Shown here: positions 33,909-42,190 of the stretch, one piece after another
How positions within the stretch are numbered: the stretch's first letter is position 1
How the letters are laid out: every line of letters starts with the position of its first letter
Assembly: GCF_003029735.1 (NCBI RefSeq)
Contig: NZ_KZ686269.1
Span: 310,001-374,000 of the forward strand
DNA from: Pedobacter yulinensis
Lineage (GTDB): Bacteria > Bacteroidota > Bacteroidia > Sphingobacteriales > Sphingobacteriaceae
DNA: 64,000 bases
Direction: 5' to 3'
Notes under the pieces: generated by a model
Databases searched by the model: none
Told to the model about the DNA's origin: nothing
The model's input: only the letters and a program-made list of their open reading frames with translations
Program-made: the position numbers and the translations under genes

Positions 33909-35576
33909 ATGATGAAACCGTTTTTTTTATTTTCTGTTGCCGCGCTGTTGCTGCTGGCCTCTCGCTTACCGGCACAGACCGGCTTTCTGGCGTCCCGCCA
34001 ACTTACGGGCAGGCCCGTCCAGTATCAGCTTGCCGAATGGCAGCTGGTGTTGCGCGCACCTTTCAGCAACCCTTACCTGCAGGAACAGGTTCGCGTAGAT
34101 ATGCTCCTGACCAGCCCTTCCGGCAAAAAGCTTGTTCTTCCCTGTTATTTCGAATCAGGCGATAGCCTGAAGTCTGCCTGGAAGGCAAGGTTCCTGCCCC
34201 AAGAACGGGGACGATACAGGTATTGCTTCGTACTGAAGACACCGGCCGGTAAACAGGAAAGCCCTCCGGCACATTTCAGCGCGAAGGGCGGCAGGGGCAA
34301 GGGTATCCTCCATGCCGGTAACCACTGGACTTTCAGGTACGACAACGGACAGCTTTACCGTGGTCTGGGCGAAAATATTTGCTGGGAATCAAGGGACCAC
34401 GATGATTCCAGGTTTTTTAAAACCTTGCATGAAGACAAAAAATACAACTACGAGTACATGCTGCCTGCACTTGCCCGCCATGGCGGCGACTATTTCCGCA
34501 CCTGGATCTGCTCCTGGAATTTACCGATCGACTGGCAAAGCGGTTTCAACAACAGCAGGTACACACCCTCTGCCGCGTATTTCAATCCAAGCGCCGTTCA
34601 AAAGCTTGACCGGCTGGTACAGCTTTCAGATTCCCTCGGTCTGCACATGATGCTGACGCTTGGTGCCGGAACGCACGATGAACGAAACGGCCGGCACCCG
34701 GCTACCATGCATGGTTTTTTTACCGACGCCAAAGCGCGCGAACAGTATAAAAACCGCCTGCGTTTTATCGTTGCGCGCTGGGGCTTTAGTCCGGCAATTG
34801 GCGCCTGGGAGTTTTTTAATGAAATAGATAATATCCAGTTCAGAGACAAAGACAATCCCATCCCGGCGGCAGACATTGTGAAATGGCACGGTGAAATGAG
34901 TACATACCTGCGAAGCCTGGATCCGTACCGTCACCTCATTACAACCAGCATCTCGCACCGCGATCTGGAAGGCTTGAACAGCCTGCCCGACATTGATTTT
35001 AACCAAAAACACATTTACAGGAACAACCGGGCCTTACCTGCTGCGATCGTTGATTATGGCAAGCGCTTCGGCAAACCGTATGTGATCGGCGAATATGGTT
35101 ATGAATACGACTGGCAGAAAAATTTTGATCTTTTTGCCAGTGAAATGGATAGCGATTTTAAACGCGGATTGTGGTACGGACTATTTTCGCCCACACCTGT
35201 GCTGCCGTTATCCTGGTGGTGGGAGTACTTTGAAAACCGCGACACGGACAAATACCTGGCCAATGTCAGGGCGGTCCGGGATGAGATGATGCAGGCCGGC
35301 AGGGGAGCCTTCAGGACAGTGGAGGTGAACAATTCGGGGGCGGGCCTGGAGGTTTTCGCTGTCGCCTGCGGAAAGCGAACATTCGTCTACGTTTACAATC
35401 CCGGTAAAACTGACCGAATAGCGAACTTGCAGTTTGCTACCCTGCAATCCTTTCGCAAGCTGAGCCTGTATGACTGTGAACAGGGAAGCCGGCGCAAACT
35501 GCCCCGGCAAAGGGCCGGGAGTACTTTGAATGGGATACCAGTCGCGGCCGGCGGGGATATCGTGCTGGTGTTTTAA
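33909..35576 (+). CDS. DUF5060 plus GH5-like (clan A) glycosidase
   Basis: 555 residues (ATG 33909, or 33912). Signal peptide 1-23. Residues about 30-125 are a DUF5060 beta-sandwich (YQLAEWQLVLRAPFSNPYLQEQVRVDMLLTSPSG ... GRYRYCFVLKTPAG). The catalytic barrel follows: YRGLGENICWES, HGGDYFRTWICSWNLPIDW, probable acid/base Glu305 in GAWEFFNEIDN, probable nucleophile Glu395 in PYVIGEYGYEYDW, then a C-terminal beta domain. The two Glu residues, after strands 4 and 7, indicate a retaining clan-A glycosidase. DUF5060 proteins have been found with agarases and other polysaccharidases; the specificity here is unknown, perhaps mannan or a co-occurring glucan. Confidence 0.82.
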   Translation: MMKPFFLFSVAALLLLASRLPAQTGFLASRQLTGRPVQYQLAEWQLVLRAPFSNPYLQEQVRVDMLLTSPSGKKLVLPCYFESGDSLKSAWKARFLPQERGRYRYCFVLKTPAGKQESPPAHFSAKGGRGKGILHAGNHWTFRYDNGQLYRGLGENICWESRDHDDSRFFKTLHEDKKYNYEYMLPALARHGGDYFRTWICSWNLPIDWQSGFNNSRYTPSAAYFNPSAVQKLDRLVQLSDSLGLHMMLTLGAGTHDERNGRHPATMHGFFTDAKAREQYKNRLRFIVARWGFSPAIGAWEFFNEIDNIQFRDKDNPIPAADIVKWHGEMSTYLRSLDPYRHLITTSISHRDLEGLNSLPDIDFNQKHIYRNNRALPAAIVDYGKRFGKPYVIGEYGYEYDWQKNFDLFASEMDSDFKRGLWYGLFSPTPVLPLSWWWEYFENRDTDKYLANVRAVRDEMMQAGRGAFRTVEVNNSGAGLEVFAVACGKRTFVYVYNPGKTDRIANLQFATLQSFRKLSLYDCEQGSRRKLPRQRAGSTLNGIPVAAGGDIVLVF

Positions 35577-35577
35577 C

Positions 35578-35882
35578 GACAGGATTTTCCTAGCTGTACT
35601 CCTGAAGCTGAGGACGCAGAGGCTGACTGATAACAGCATACGCATATCCAAGGCGCCCCGGGAAAACGGGTTTCGGCCGTCGCTTGATACCCTGTTCCGG
35701 TCGGCAGCCTGTCATCTTCCCGCCCAGGCTATCGGTGTGGTGTTGTCGGGCATGGCGCGGACGGATTGAGGGCCTCATGAGCATTTCAAAGACTGGCGGC
35801 TAACGGTTGTACAGCATCCGTTGATGCGCCTTATCAGGATACGCCGCGTGTGGCCATGTCATTGATACAGCTAGAAAAATAA
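35578..35882 (+). pseudogene. Decayed cheB methylesterase fragment
   Basis: Right after the DUF5060 gene stop, frame 35578 reads DRIFLAVLLKLRTQRLTDNSIRISKAPRENG then FRPSLDTLFRSAACH and AIGVVLSGMARTD-stop. This matches the CheB methylesterase domain (G-R-I-Y-L-A-P ... S-x-x-P-R-E-N-G-x-R-P-S-x-D-x-L-F-R-S-A-A ... V-V-L-S-G-M). After a frame change the match goes on as DGLRAS-stop, then AANGCTASVDAPYQDTPRVAM, corresponding to GG-x-x-x-x-Q-D-P ... M-P-R-S-A-L, and ends at TAA 35882. The 5' half, with the active-site Ser, is gone. Two in-frame stops and one frame change mean it cannot make CheB. Confidence 0.75.
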
Positions 35883-36334
35883 ACGTTACATCGATTTTCT
35901 TAAACAAATTCCAGGCGGCAGCCGGGCAGATGACCAGATCAGCCATTCGGAAAGCCGGTATTTCGCCACATGAATCTGATCGCCTGAGCAGGTACAAGTC
36001 CCGGCCACAGCAGGTATCCATTCCGGTAAAACGGGTACCGTCGACGAGAACAAGTTGCTTGTTTGTTCTGTTAAAGCAGGTGAACCAAAAATCAGGCTTA
36101 TGAATTTTTCCAATGTATTAAATACACCTAACTTTATTCCAGGCCGGACATGCCTGCTTGTTGCCGTTGCCGGTATCATGCCGGTATGTGTTGCCCTGAG
36201 ACTTGCCCGGGCAAGGCCATCGGCCACCTGCACCTGCAGCGCCACAACGACCTGTGTTGCAGAAACGACAAGAAACGCAGCTACCAGATAGCCACATCAT
36301 TTAAGCAAGCAATACACACCATCAGCATCTACAT
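35883..36334. other. Intergenic region without a supported gene
   Basis: Follows the cheB remnant. Open frames on both strands (for example 36055-36291 plus and 35886-36245 minus) overlap each other and show no family features. I see no clear promoter motif for the gene at 36335. Confidence 0.45.
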
Positions 36335-38536
36335 ATGGATCCGGTATCATCTTTTACAGCTACAGCAATTGATGCGCTTGAAAGCGCGAAACCCATCCTC
36401 GAAAAATCACATGCCGCATTTCAGTTCAGAATTTACCTGGCTGACGATTCGCTCTGGCTCACATCAGGCCAGGGTAAAACAGGAAATATGGCCTTCAGGC
36501 TGGCCTTCTCAGGCGGCAGCACCTTCGCTCTGGAAGAACAGAAGGAAGAGGGCGGGGAACTCAGGTTCAGGCTCATTTCTTCTTCGGGCGAGTTTGAAGT
36601 TACCGTGCTGTTCCCTGTGCCGCAGGACGCTATTTTTCATTATACGACAACATTTAAGCCCGCACTGCCCATGCTGGTGCCGTTCTGGCCCAAAGACATG
36701 TTGCCGCTTGGTGGCAGTGGTAAGCCGCAGCAAGCGGGTAAAGTTCATGCCGATCAGGTCGGAACGCGGTCGGGCGTGATCTACCTGAGCATGACCCGGC
36801 CAAAAGCGGGCTCAGTCTTTTATTTTCAGAACCTGACCGCTCTTGGCGCTTATTGTGAAGCAACTAAGACCGCGGCAGCGGGGCTTGTGGGGGGCAAATG
36901 GCCTGAACTTGGTTTTTCCCTGCCCCTGACAACCGAAGAGCCGTTACCGGCAAACGAAAAGTTCGTCATTTCAGATGCGTTTGTCCGGCTCTCGCCTGAT
37001 ATTCCGGCATCCGATATCGAAATTACCACCGGTTACCTGAACAACCTGGCGGCCCTTTACCCGCTGCTGCCCAAACCCGAAGTTAAATACCACGAATGGC
37101 GCGACATTGCAGAAAAAGGCCTGGAAGGCCTGGCCAACCACAAGGGCTGCTGGATGTTTGCAGACGGTCATCCTTACCTGAACGCCTACCTGTCAGACTA
37201 CAAAAATCCGCCCGAGATCATGGTTCAATTGGCGGTGCTGCTGCCGCTGCTTGAGTTTTGTGCCTGGCGGGGCGAGCAGCATTCTATAGCCGCCGAACTG
37301 CGCGACGGCCTGCCCAGGTTCTATGACGAAGAACTGGGAACGGTCGTGAGGTGGCTCCCGGCACTGGAAGACAACCTCGACAAAAGCGAGGAGCAAAAAC
37401 AGGAGCGGGTTATGGATTCCTGGTACTTGTATCATCCCCTGATGAACCTGACGCGGTTGGCTGACCGTGGTGATAAAGAGGCCCGGAAACTGCTCGCCAA
37501 ATCGGTAGATTATGCCATTAAGGTAGCCCGCCATTTCAACTATGAATGGCCTGTTTTCTACCGGATGGACACGTTCGAAGTGATCAAGGCAGAAACCGAA
37601 CCCGGAATGGGTGGTGAAAAGGATGTACCCGGATCGTTTGCTAAACTGATGCTTGAGGTCTGGCAGTTTACCGGTGAAGACCGTTTCCTGGCAGAAGCCA
37701 AAAAATCCGTCAAGAGACTCAAGGGCCTGGGCTTCGATCTTTTTTACCAGGCCAACAATACTGCATTTTCAGCGGTAGCCCTGTTGCGCCTGTATAAGCA
37801 GACGAAAGATGAATGGTACCTGGATATGAGTTATGTCTGCATCGCCAGCATTTTAAAGAACGTTCAGCTTTGGGACTGCGACTATGGCTATGGCAAATAT
37901 TTTCCCTCGTATTTCTCCATTTTCCCGCTTCGTGATGCACCTTATGCAGCTGCCTACGAGGAGCAGGAAGTCTATTCTACCCTGCACGGTTACCTGCAGG
38001 AGTCTGCAGATGTCGAGATCCTGCCGTCGGTCAGGCTGCTCGTAGCCGAGCTGGTGCGTTACGCCATCACCCGCATGCCTTTTTATTTTCCACCGATGCT
38101 GCCCCAGGAGATGTTTTCAGACACGGTTAAGACCGGCGAGATCGATCCGAACCTCTGGATCCCGCTCGAAGATATCCAGGATGGCTGGAACAAATCTGGC
38201 GAGGTAGGGCAGGAAGTTTACGGCGCCTGCATTTCTTTCGGCATTGTGCCCCGGCAGTATTTCAAATCGCCGAAGGGAGACTATACGGTTTTCATTGATT
38301 ATCCCGTTGCAGATGTCAGGTTTGGCAAGAACAATGCATTTAGCCTGCGCGCCCTGGGCGAGGAACGGGGAACCTGCCGGCTCATTGTATTTTTCAAAGA
38401 CAAGGGAGCCAGGAAGGCCCTTGCCATGGCCAGCAACGGACGTGGCAAAGCACAGCCTCTGGAACCCACATTAGCCGAGGGCAGCCGCCTGGAATACCAG
38501 ATTCAGGGGGATTCCAAGTTTAAGATGAGTTGGTAG
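36335..38536 (+). CDS. Uncharacterised (alpha/alpha)-toroid protein, candidate carbohydrate enzyme
   Basis: 733 residues, ATG start, no signal peptide or membrane segment, so cytosolic. I do not recognise the family. Residues 1-225 look like a beta-sandwich (FQFRIYLADDSLWLTSG, GELRFRLISSSGEFEVTVLF). About 228-600 is a run of paired helices with toroid-type repeats: IMVQLAVLLPLLEFCAW, DSWYLYHPLMNLTRLADRG, FNYEWPVFYRMDTFEV, FAKLMLEVWQFTGEDRFLAEAKKSVK, NTAFSAVALLRLYKQTKDEWYLDMSYVCIASIL. The tail (about 640-733) is beta-rich again. Beta-sandwich plus (alpha/alpha)6 toroid is common in polysaccharide lyases and several glycosidase families. Position beside the mannan locus suggests sugar metabolism. 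Candidate catalytic acids (for example ExEP and DCDYGYGK) cannot be assigned. Confidence 0.8.
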   Translation: MDPVSSFTATAIDALESAKPILEKSHAAFQFRIYLADDSLWLTSGQGKTGNMAFRLAFSGGSTFALEEQKEEGGELRFRLISSSGEFEVTVLFPVPQDAIFHYTTTFKPALPMLVPFWPKDMLPLGGSGKPQQAGKVHADQVGTRSGVIYLSMTRPKAGSVFYFQNLTALGAYCEATKTAAAGLVGGKWPELGFSLPLTTEEPLPANEKFVISDAFVRLSPDIPASDIEITTGYLNNLAALYPLLPKPEVKYHEWRDIAEKGLEGLANHKGCWMFADGHPYLNAYLSDYKNPPEIMVQLAVLLPLLEFCAWRGEQHSIAAELRDGLPRFYDEELGTVVRWLPALEDNLDKSEEQKQERVMDSWYLYHPLMNLTRLADRGDKEARKLLAKSVDYAIKVARHFNYEWPVFYRMDTFEVIKAETEPGMGGEKDVPGSFAKLMLEVWQFTGEDRFLAEAKKSVKRLKGLGFDLFYQANNTAFSAVALLRLYKQTKDEWYLDMSYVCIASILKNVQLWDCDYGYGKYFPSYFSIFPLRDAPYAAAYEEQEVYSTLHGYLQESADVEILPSVRLLVAELVRYAITRMPFYFPPMLPQEMFSDTVKTGEIDPNLWIPLEDIQDGWNKSGEVGQEVYGACISFGIVPRQYFKSPKGDYTVFIDYPVADVRFGKNNAFSLRALGEERGTCRLIVFFKDKGARKALAMASNGRGKAQPLEPTLAEGSRLEYQIQGDSKFKMSW

Positions 38537-38557
38537 GCTTGTCGCCGGCTGGTGCTG

Positions 38558-39634
38558 TCATCTGCCGGCGGCCTGCGTTTCCTGTCCGGGCTGGTTTAGG
38601 TAAACGGTGGTGGTAGGCCGGGCAAAGGCAATGCCTTCAGCTTCGAAAGTTTCAAAGATTCTGATGTTGATCGATTGCTGAATATCCATATAGGTGTTGT
38701 AGTCGGAGCTGAGTACCAAATACACCACCTCGAAATTCAGGCTGAAATTACCGAAGGTAGTCCAGTGGGCCCGGTCAAACTTCACCATCCGGTGCTCTTC
38801 GACAATACTTTTCAGCATGCCCGGAATTTTTTTAAGCTTTTCGGTAGAAATGTCATAAACCACAGAAAGCGTGAACACCGCACGCCGGGTTTCCATACGT
38901 TTGTAATTATGAATGCGCGAACCGGTCAGGTCGCTGTTGGCAAAGACCAGCTGCTCGCCCGTCAGGCTCAGCACCCGGGTGGTTTTGATGCCGATGTATT
39001 CGATCGTGCCGCTTTTGTCATCGACGGTGACGAAGTCGTTCACTTCAAACGGCCGGTCCAGGAAAATGACGAAATAGTTGAACAGGTCTCCCAATATATT
39101 TTGTGCGGCAAGTGCAACGGCGATGCCGCCAATACCCAGACCGGTAATAAGAGCCGTAACATTATATCCCATGTTGTCGAACAGGAACAGGATACCCATA
39201 ATCCAGATCAGCGTGTTGATAATGATCATCAGCCCGGCCAGCTGCCTCACCTTATCCTGGCCGCGCTCCTGTCTTTCCAGATAAGATTTTAACAGCATCA
39301 AAATAATTGAAGAGACCAGGCGTATGATCAGGATGGTGATCACAACAGTGGCTGAATTGTCGATCACCTTATGAACTTTGGCGGGAAAGGTCAGGTAACT
39401 GATCCCGCTGTAAACAATGATCAGGTAAAGTGCGGGGATGCCGAGGCGGTCGAGGGTCTGTACGGCAAAATCATCAAGGGTGTTCACTGTTCGGTTTGCC
39501 CATCGTTTAATCCGGACTAAAAACCGCCGTTTGAAAATTCTGACCAGGATGATGCCCAGCAGGATGATGCCGAAAGCAATCAGGTATTCGCCAACCGTGT
39601 TGTGGAAGTATTCGTTCTTCAGAACTTCGTTCAT
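38558..39634 (-). CDS. MscS-family mechanosensitive channel
   Basis: 358 residues. N-terminal membrane helices (YLIAFGIILLGIILVRIF, ALYLIIVYSGISYLTF, SATVVITILIIRLVSSIILMLL, LAGLMIIINTLIWIMGILFLF), the pore-lining helix ITGLGIGGIAVALAAQNILGDLFNYFVIFLDRPF, then the MscS beta domain (VNDFVTVDDKSGTIEYIGIKTTRVLSLTGEQLVFANSDLTGSRIHNYKRM) and the alpha/beta C-terminal cage. An osmotic safety valve in the inner membrane. Transcribed alone in this window; convergent with the 733-residue gene with only 21 bp between the two stops. Confidence 0.93.
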   Translation of the reverse strand: MNEVLKNEYFHNTVGEYLIAFGIILLGIILVRIFKRRFLVRIKRWANRTVNTLDDFAVQTLDRLGIPALYLIIVYSGISYLTFPAKVHKVIDNSATVVITILIIRLVSSIILMLLKSYLERQERGQDKVRQLAGLMIIINTLIWIMGILFLFDNMGYNVTALITGLGIGGIAVALAAQNILGDLFNYFVIFLDRPFEVNDFVTVDDKSGTIEYIGIKTTRVLSLTGEQLVFANSDLTGSRIHNYKRMETRRAVFTLSVVYDISTEKLKKIPGMLKSIVEEHRMVKFDRAHWTTFGNFSLNFEVVYLVLSSDYNTYMDIQQSINIRIFETFEAEGIAFARPTTTVYLNQPGQETQAAGR

Positions 39635-39689
39635 ACGTAAATCGGGTTAAGTTGTAAGCGGTAACAGCCTTTTTCGGCCATTTGTTTAT

Positions 39690-39737
39690 AAAACAACAGG
39701 CACCCGGATACGCCGCTGGGGTCCGGATGCCTGTTGT
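39690..39737 (-). terminator. Rho-independent terminator after the alcohol dehydrogenase gene
   Basis: Long stem: 39693-39702 (ACAACAGGCA) with 39728-39737 perfect, one mismatch, then CCGGA/TCCGG (39704-39708 with 39722-39726), 13-nt loop. On the minus strand it ends in TTTTAT. It lies 25 bp after the dehydrogenase stop and before the MscS gene. Confidence 0.75.
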
Positions 39738-39761
39738 GATGAAAGACGGGCGGATCTGCAT

Positions 39762-40826
39762 TTAAACGGTCAGCGCAACGAATACCGCACCGGTATGCTC
39801 TTTGTCGTCTGCCGTTTCGAAAGCCTTGTTGATGTCATCGAGCGAGAAACTGTGCGTGATCAGTTTCTTCGCATTTAATTTTCCTTTAGCCAGGAGGTCG
39901 ATCGACATTTGCATTTCAGGATAAATGCCCCAAAATGAGTAACTGGCGCTGGGAATGATCTTGATCTCAGACATCTGAACACGCTGCCATTCCAGTTCGA
40001 TCGCTGTTTTGCCGGCATCAAAACCGCCAACGATGACGATTTTTCCGCCCCTGCGCGTAATTTCGGTCGCCTGAGGAAGGGTAACAGGCATAGAAGGCCC
40101 GCCCGCACACTCGAACGTAATGTCAACACCCCTGTTTTGGGTAAAGGCCATGACCCGGTCGTGGGCCGATTCGTTTTTCGTGTTCACGACTTCGTCGGCA
40201 CCAAGTTCTTTGGCCAGATCCAGGGCCGAATCAACCACATCGGTAACAATGACGTCTGCCCCGCAAAGTTTGGCCAGCTGCAGTTGGCCAAGGCCAATGG
40301 GACCTGCTCCGATCACCGCCACCTTGTCGTTGAGTTTGATGCCGCTCAGTTGTATGGCATGCAAACCGACAGAAAAAGTGTCAAGCAGCGTAGCTTCTTC
40401 GTAGCTGACATGATCAGGCAACTTGTAAAATTTTTTGGCAGGGCCGGCCAGGTACATGGCAAAGGCTTGCGAAACGGTCTTCATGCGCACCTCGTACAGG
40501 TGGGGACAAAGGTTGTATTGTTGTATGCGGCACCAGTCGCAGGTATCGTCGCCAAGTACCGTTTCGATGACCACACGATCGCCGGGTCTAACATGTGTTA
40601 CCTCGGGACCGACCTCAAGCACCTCGCCGGCAAGTTCGTGGCCCATGATCTTACATTCCAGGTCTGCGTTTTCTTCTTTCCAGTGCCGCAGGTCTGTGCC
40701 GCAAATGCCGGCTACCCTTACGCGAGCCAGCACCCAGTCTGGCCCGGCCAGTTCGGGCCGGTCTACTTCTTTGATCTCAAAATCGCCCTGAAGGGTCTTC
40801 AGGGCCGCCTTCATTGTATCGCTCAT
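39762..40826 (-). CDS. Zinc-dependent medium-chain alcohol/polyol dehydrogenase
   Basis: 354 residues, cytosolic NAD(P)-dependent MDR enzyme. Catalytic zinc ligands Cys42 (AGICGTDLRHW), His63-Glu64 (MGHELAGEV) and the later Glu; Rossmann motif GAGPIGLGQLQLAKLCGADVIVTD (GxGPxG). The structural-zinc lobe reads DDTCDWCRIQQYNLC, keeping three cysteines (96, 99, 107) with Asp where the first Cys usually is. The pattern fits the threonine/sorbitol dehydrogenase group (polyol or sugar-alcohol oxidation); the substrate is not determinable. Single gene followed by its own terminator. Confidence 0.88.
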   Translation of the reverse strand: MSDTMKAALKTLQGDFEIKEVDRPELAGPDWVLARVRVAGICGTDLRHWKEENADLECKIMGHELAGEVLEVGPEVTHVRPGDRVVIETVLGDDTCDWCRIQQYNLCPHLYEVRMKTVSQAFAMYLAGPAKKFYKLPDHVSYEEATLLDTFSVGLHAIQLSGIKLNDKVAVIGAGPIGLGQLQLAKLCGADVIVTDVVDSALDLAKELGADEVVNTKNESAHDRVMAFTQNRGVDITFECAGGPSMPVTLPQATEITRRGGKIVIVGGFDAGKTAIELEWQRVQMSEIKIIPSASYSFWGIYPEMQMSIDLLAKGKLNAKKLITHSFSLDDINKAFETADDKEHTGAVFVALTV

Positions 40827-41055
40827 GATGTTATGTTTTGTGCTTTACTATCAATAAGCGTACACCGGTTTGATTGTTTAAAAAACGGGCCTGAAAAACC
40901 AGTTTTGTGTGTAACCGCAGGGCGAACAGGTGCTTTGCCGCGCTTGTGAGGCGAACTACGTGCTGGCTTGAAAAGCCGCCCCGGAGATTGGGTCTGAAAT
41001 TGCTGTCCGGCTTCTGTGCAGGTCTGGCCAGCCTGGCAAATACAGGAATGCCGGC

Positions 41056-42075
41056 TTATGGATCGTTTTTCTTTGGACCAGGCAGTTCTGCCTGCAAGAT
41101 TACTCTGATCCGCTGAATATGAGTGTCCAGCACTGCGCGGCGCTCGTTCGTCGCTTCGGCATGGTTGCCTTTCTGGCTTGCCCCCAGTGCTGCCAGCAGG
41201 TTACGCTGCTGTTCAAACATCCGCAGGGCGGTCCACATGGTTTCTTCGATCTGCTGGTTTTGTTCTGCGAGCAGGCTGGCTGCGGTGTACGCATGGCCTA
41301 CATGGCACCGGTACCGAAGTTCGGCCGGCGCTGTACCGACCTGCCAGAGTACGCCCCCGCAGCCGGGGCAGCTGAGGGGAACCTGTTCGCCCAATTCGTT
41401 CACAGCGCGGATGTCGCTGGTAACCCGCTCGGCAATGCGCGATTCGATGAGCAGGTGGCGTGGAACGGCTTGGGCTTTTTTAGGTTTACGGCCAACCAAC
41501 CGTGTCAGCAGGACGCCCATCTCCGAAACGGGAAGGCAATAGTCAGGCGCCAGTTGCCCAAGTGCGCTGCGGGGCATTTCAGGAAATTCGGCATCATCGG
41601 GATCCTGGATAATGCAGGTGCCGCCGCATTCTTTGATAGCGCGCAGGCCGGACGTGCCGTCATCTAACATGCCCGTCAGCAGTATGCCGATTACCCGTAC
41701 ACCGAAATGCCGGGCTGCAGACCTGAAAAGCGGATCGATGGCCGGTCGCGACCGGTTTTCGGCTGCGCCTTTTGTTACAGACAGCCGGCCTTCTTCGCCA
41801 ACCATCAGGTGGGAATCCGGCACAGGAAGATAGACATGACCGGGTTGAAGTGCATTGCCCGTTACGGCCGTCTCTACTCGCAAAGTAGTTTCTTCGGCCA
41901 GCAGGTTGAGCAGCAGGCGCGCATCAGCGTCGGGCGATATGTGCCTGACGACGATAACCGGCGCCGGAAATGTTGGCGGAAGACCTTTCAACAGGGCCGA
42001 CAACGCGTGAAGCCCACCGGCCGAGGCGCCGATAACAATGATAAATTTAAATGATGGCGTGATCTTCTTTTTCAT
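41056..42075 (-). CDS. Stand-alone CheB-type protein-glutamate methylesterase
   Basis: 339 residues with no receiver domain. CheB catalytic domain at about 10-195: Ser18 in VIGASAGGLHAL, His45 in VVRHISPDADARL, Asp138/139 in LLTGMLDDGTSGL, and SRPAIDPLFRSAARHFG. The C-terminal part (about 215-339) carries a zinc-ribbon-like CPGCGG ... YRCHVGHAYTAASLL and a helical tail (EETMWTALRMFEQQRNLLAAL), the usual extension of single CheB proteins encoded with PAS/CheR-type kinases rather than with flagellar genes. No cheR or chemoreceptor is in the window, so the target protein is unknown. The remnant at 35578 is from the same family. Confidence 0.88.
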   Translation of the reverse strand: MKKKITPSFKFIIVIGASAGGLHALSALLKGLPPTFPAPVIVVRHISPDADARLLLNLLAEETTLRVETAVTGNALQPGHVYLPVPDSHLMVGEEGRLSVTKGAAENRSRPAIDPLFRSAARHFGVRVIGILLTGMLDDGTSGLRAIKECGGTCIIQDPDDAEFPEMPRSALGQLAPDYCLPVSEMGVLLTRLVGRKPKKAQAVPRHLLIESRIAERVTSDIRAVNELGEQVPLSCPGCGGVLWQVGTAPAELRYRCHVGHAYTAASLLAEQNQQIEETMWTALRMFEQQRNLLAALGASQKGNHAEATNERRAVLDTHIQRIRVILQAELPGPKKNDP

Positions 42076-42190
42076 GGCTTGTTCTTCAAAGTGTGTCAGT
42101 GGAAACCTGAATCAGAACCCAGGCACAGCATGGAAAGTGTGTTATAAATGAGCAGAGTGGGTGAGCACACTGTTTAACCGGCCACCTGGG

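Noticed and set aside
36055..36291. 78-codon plus-strand frame upstream of the 733-residue gene
   Set aside because: Overlaps other frames on both strands, no homology recognised and an Ala/Arg/Thr-rich end typical of random frames.
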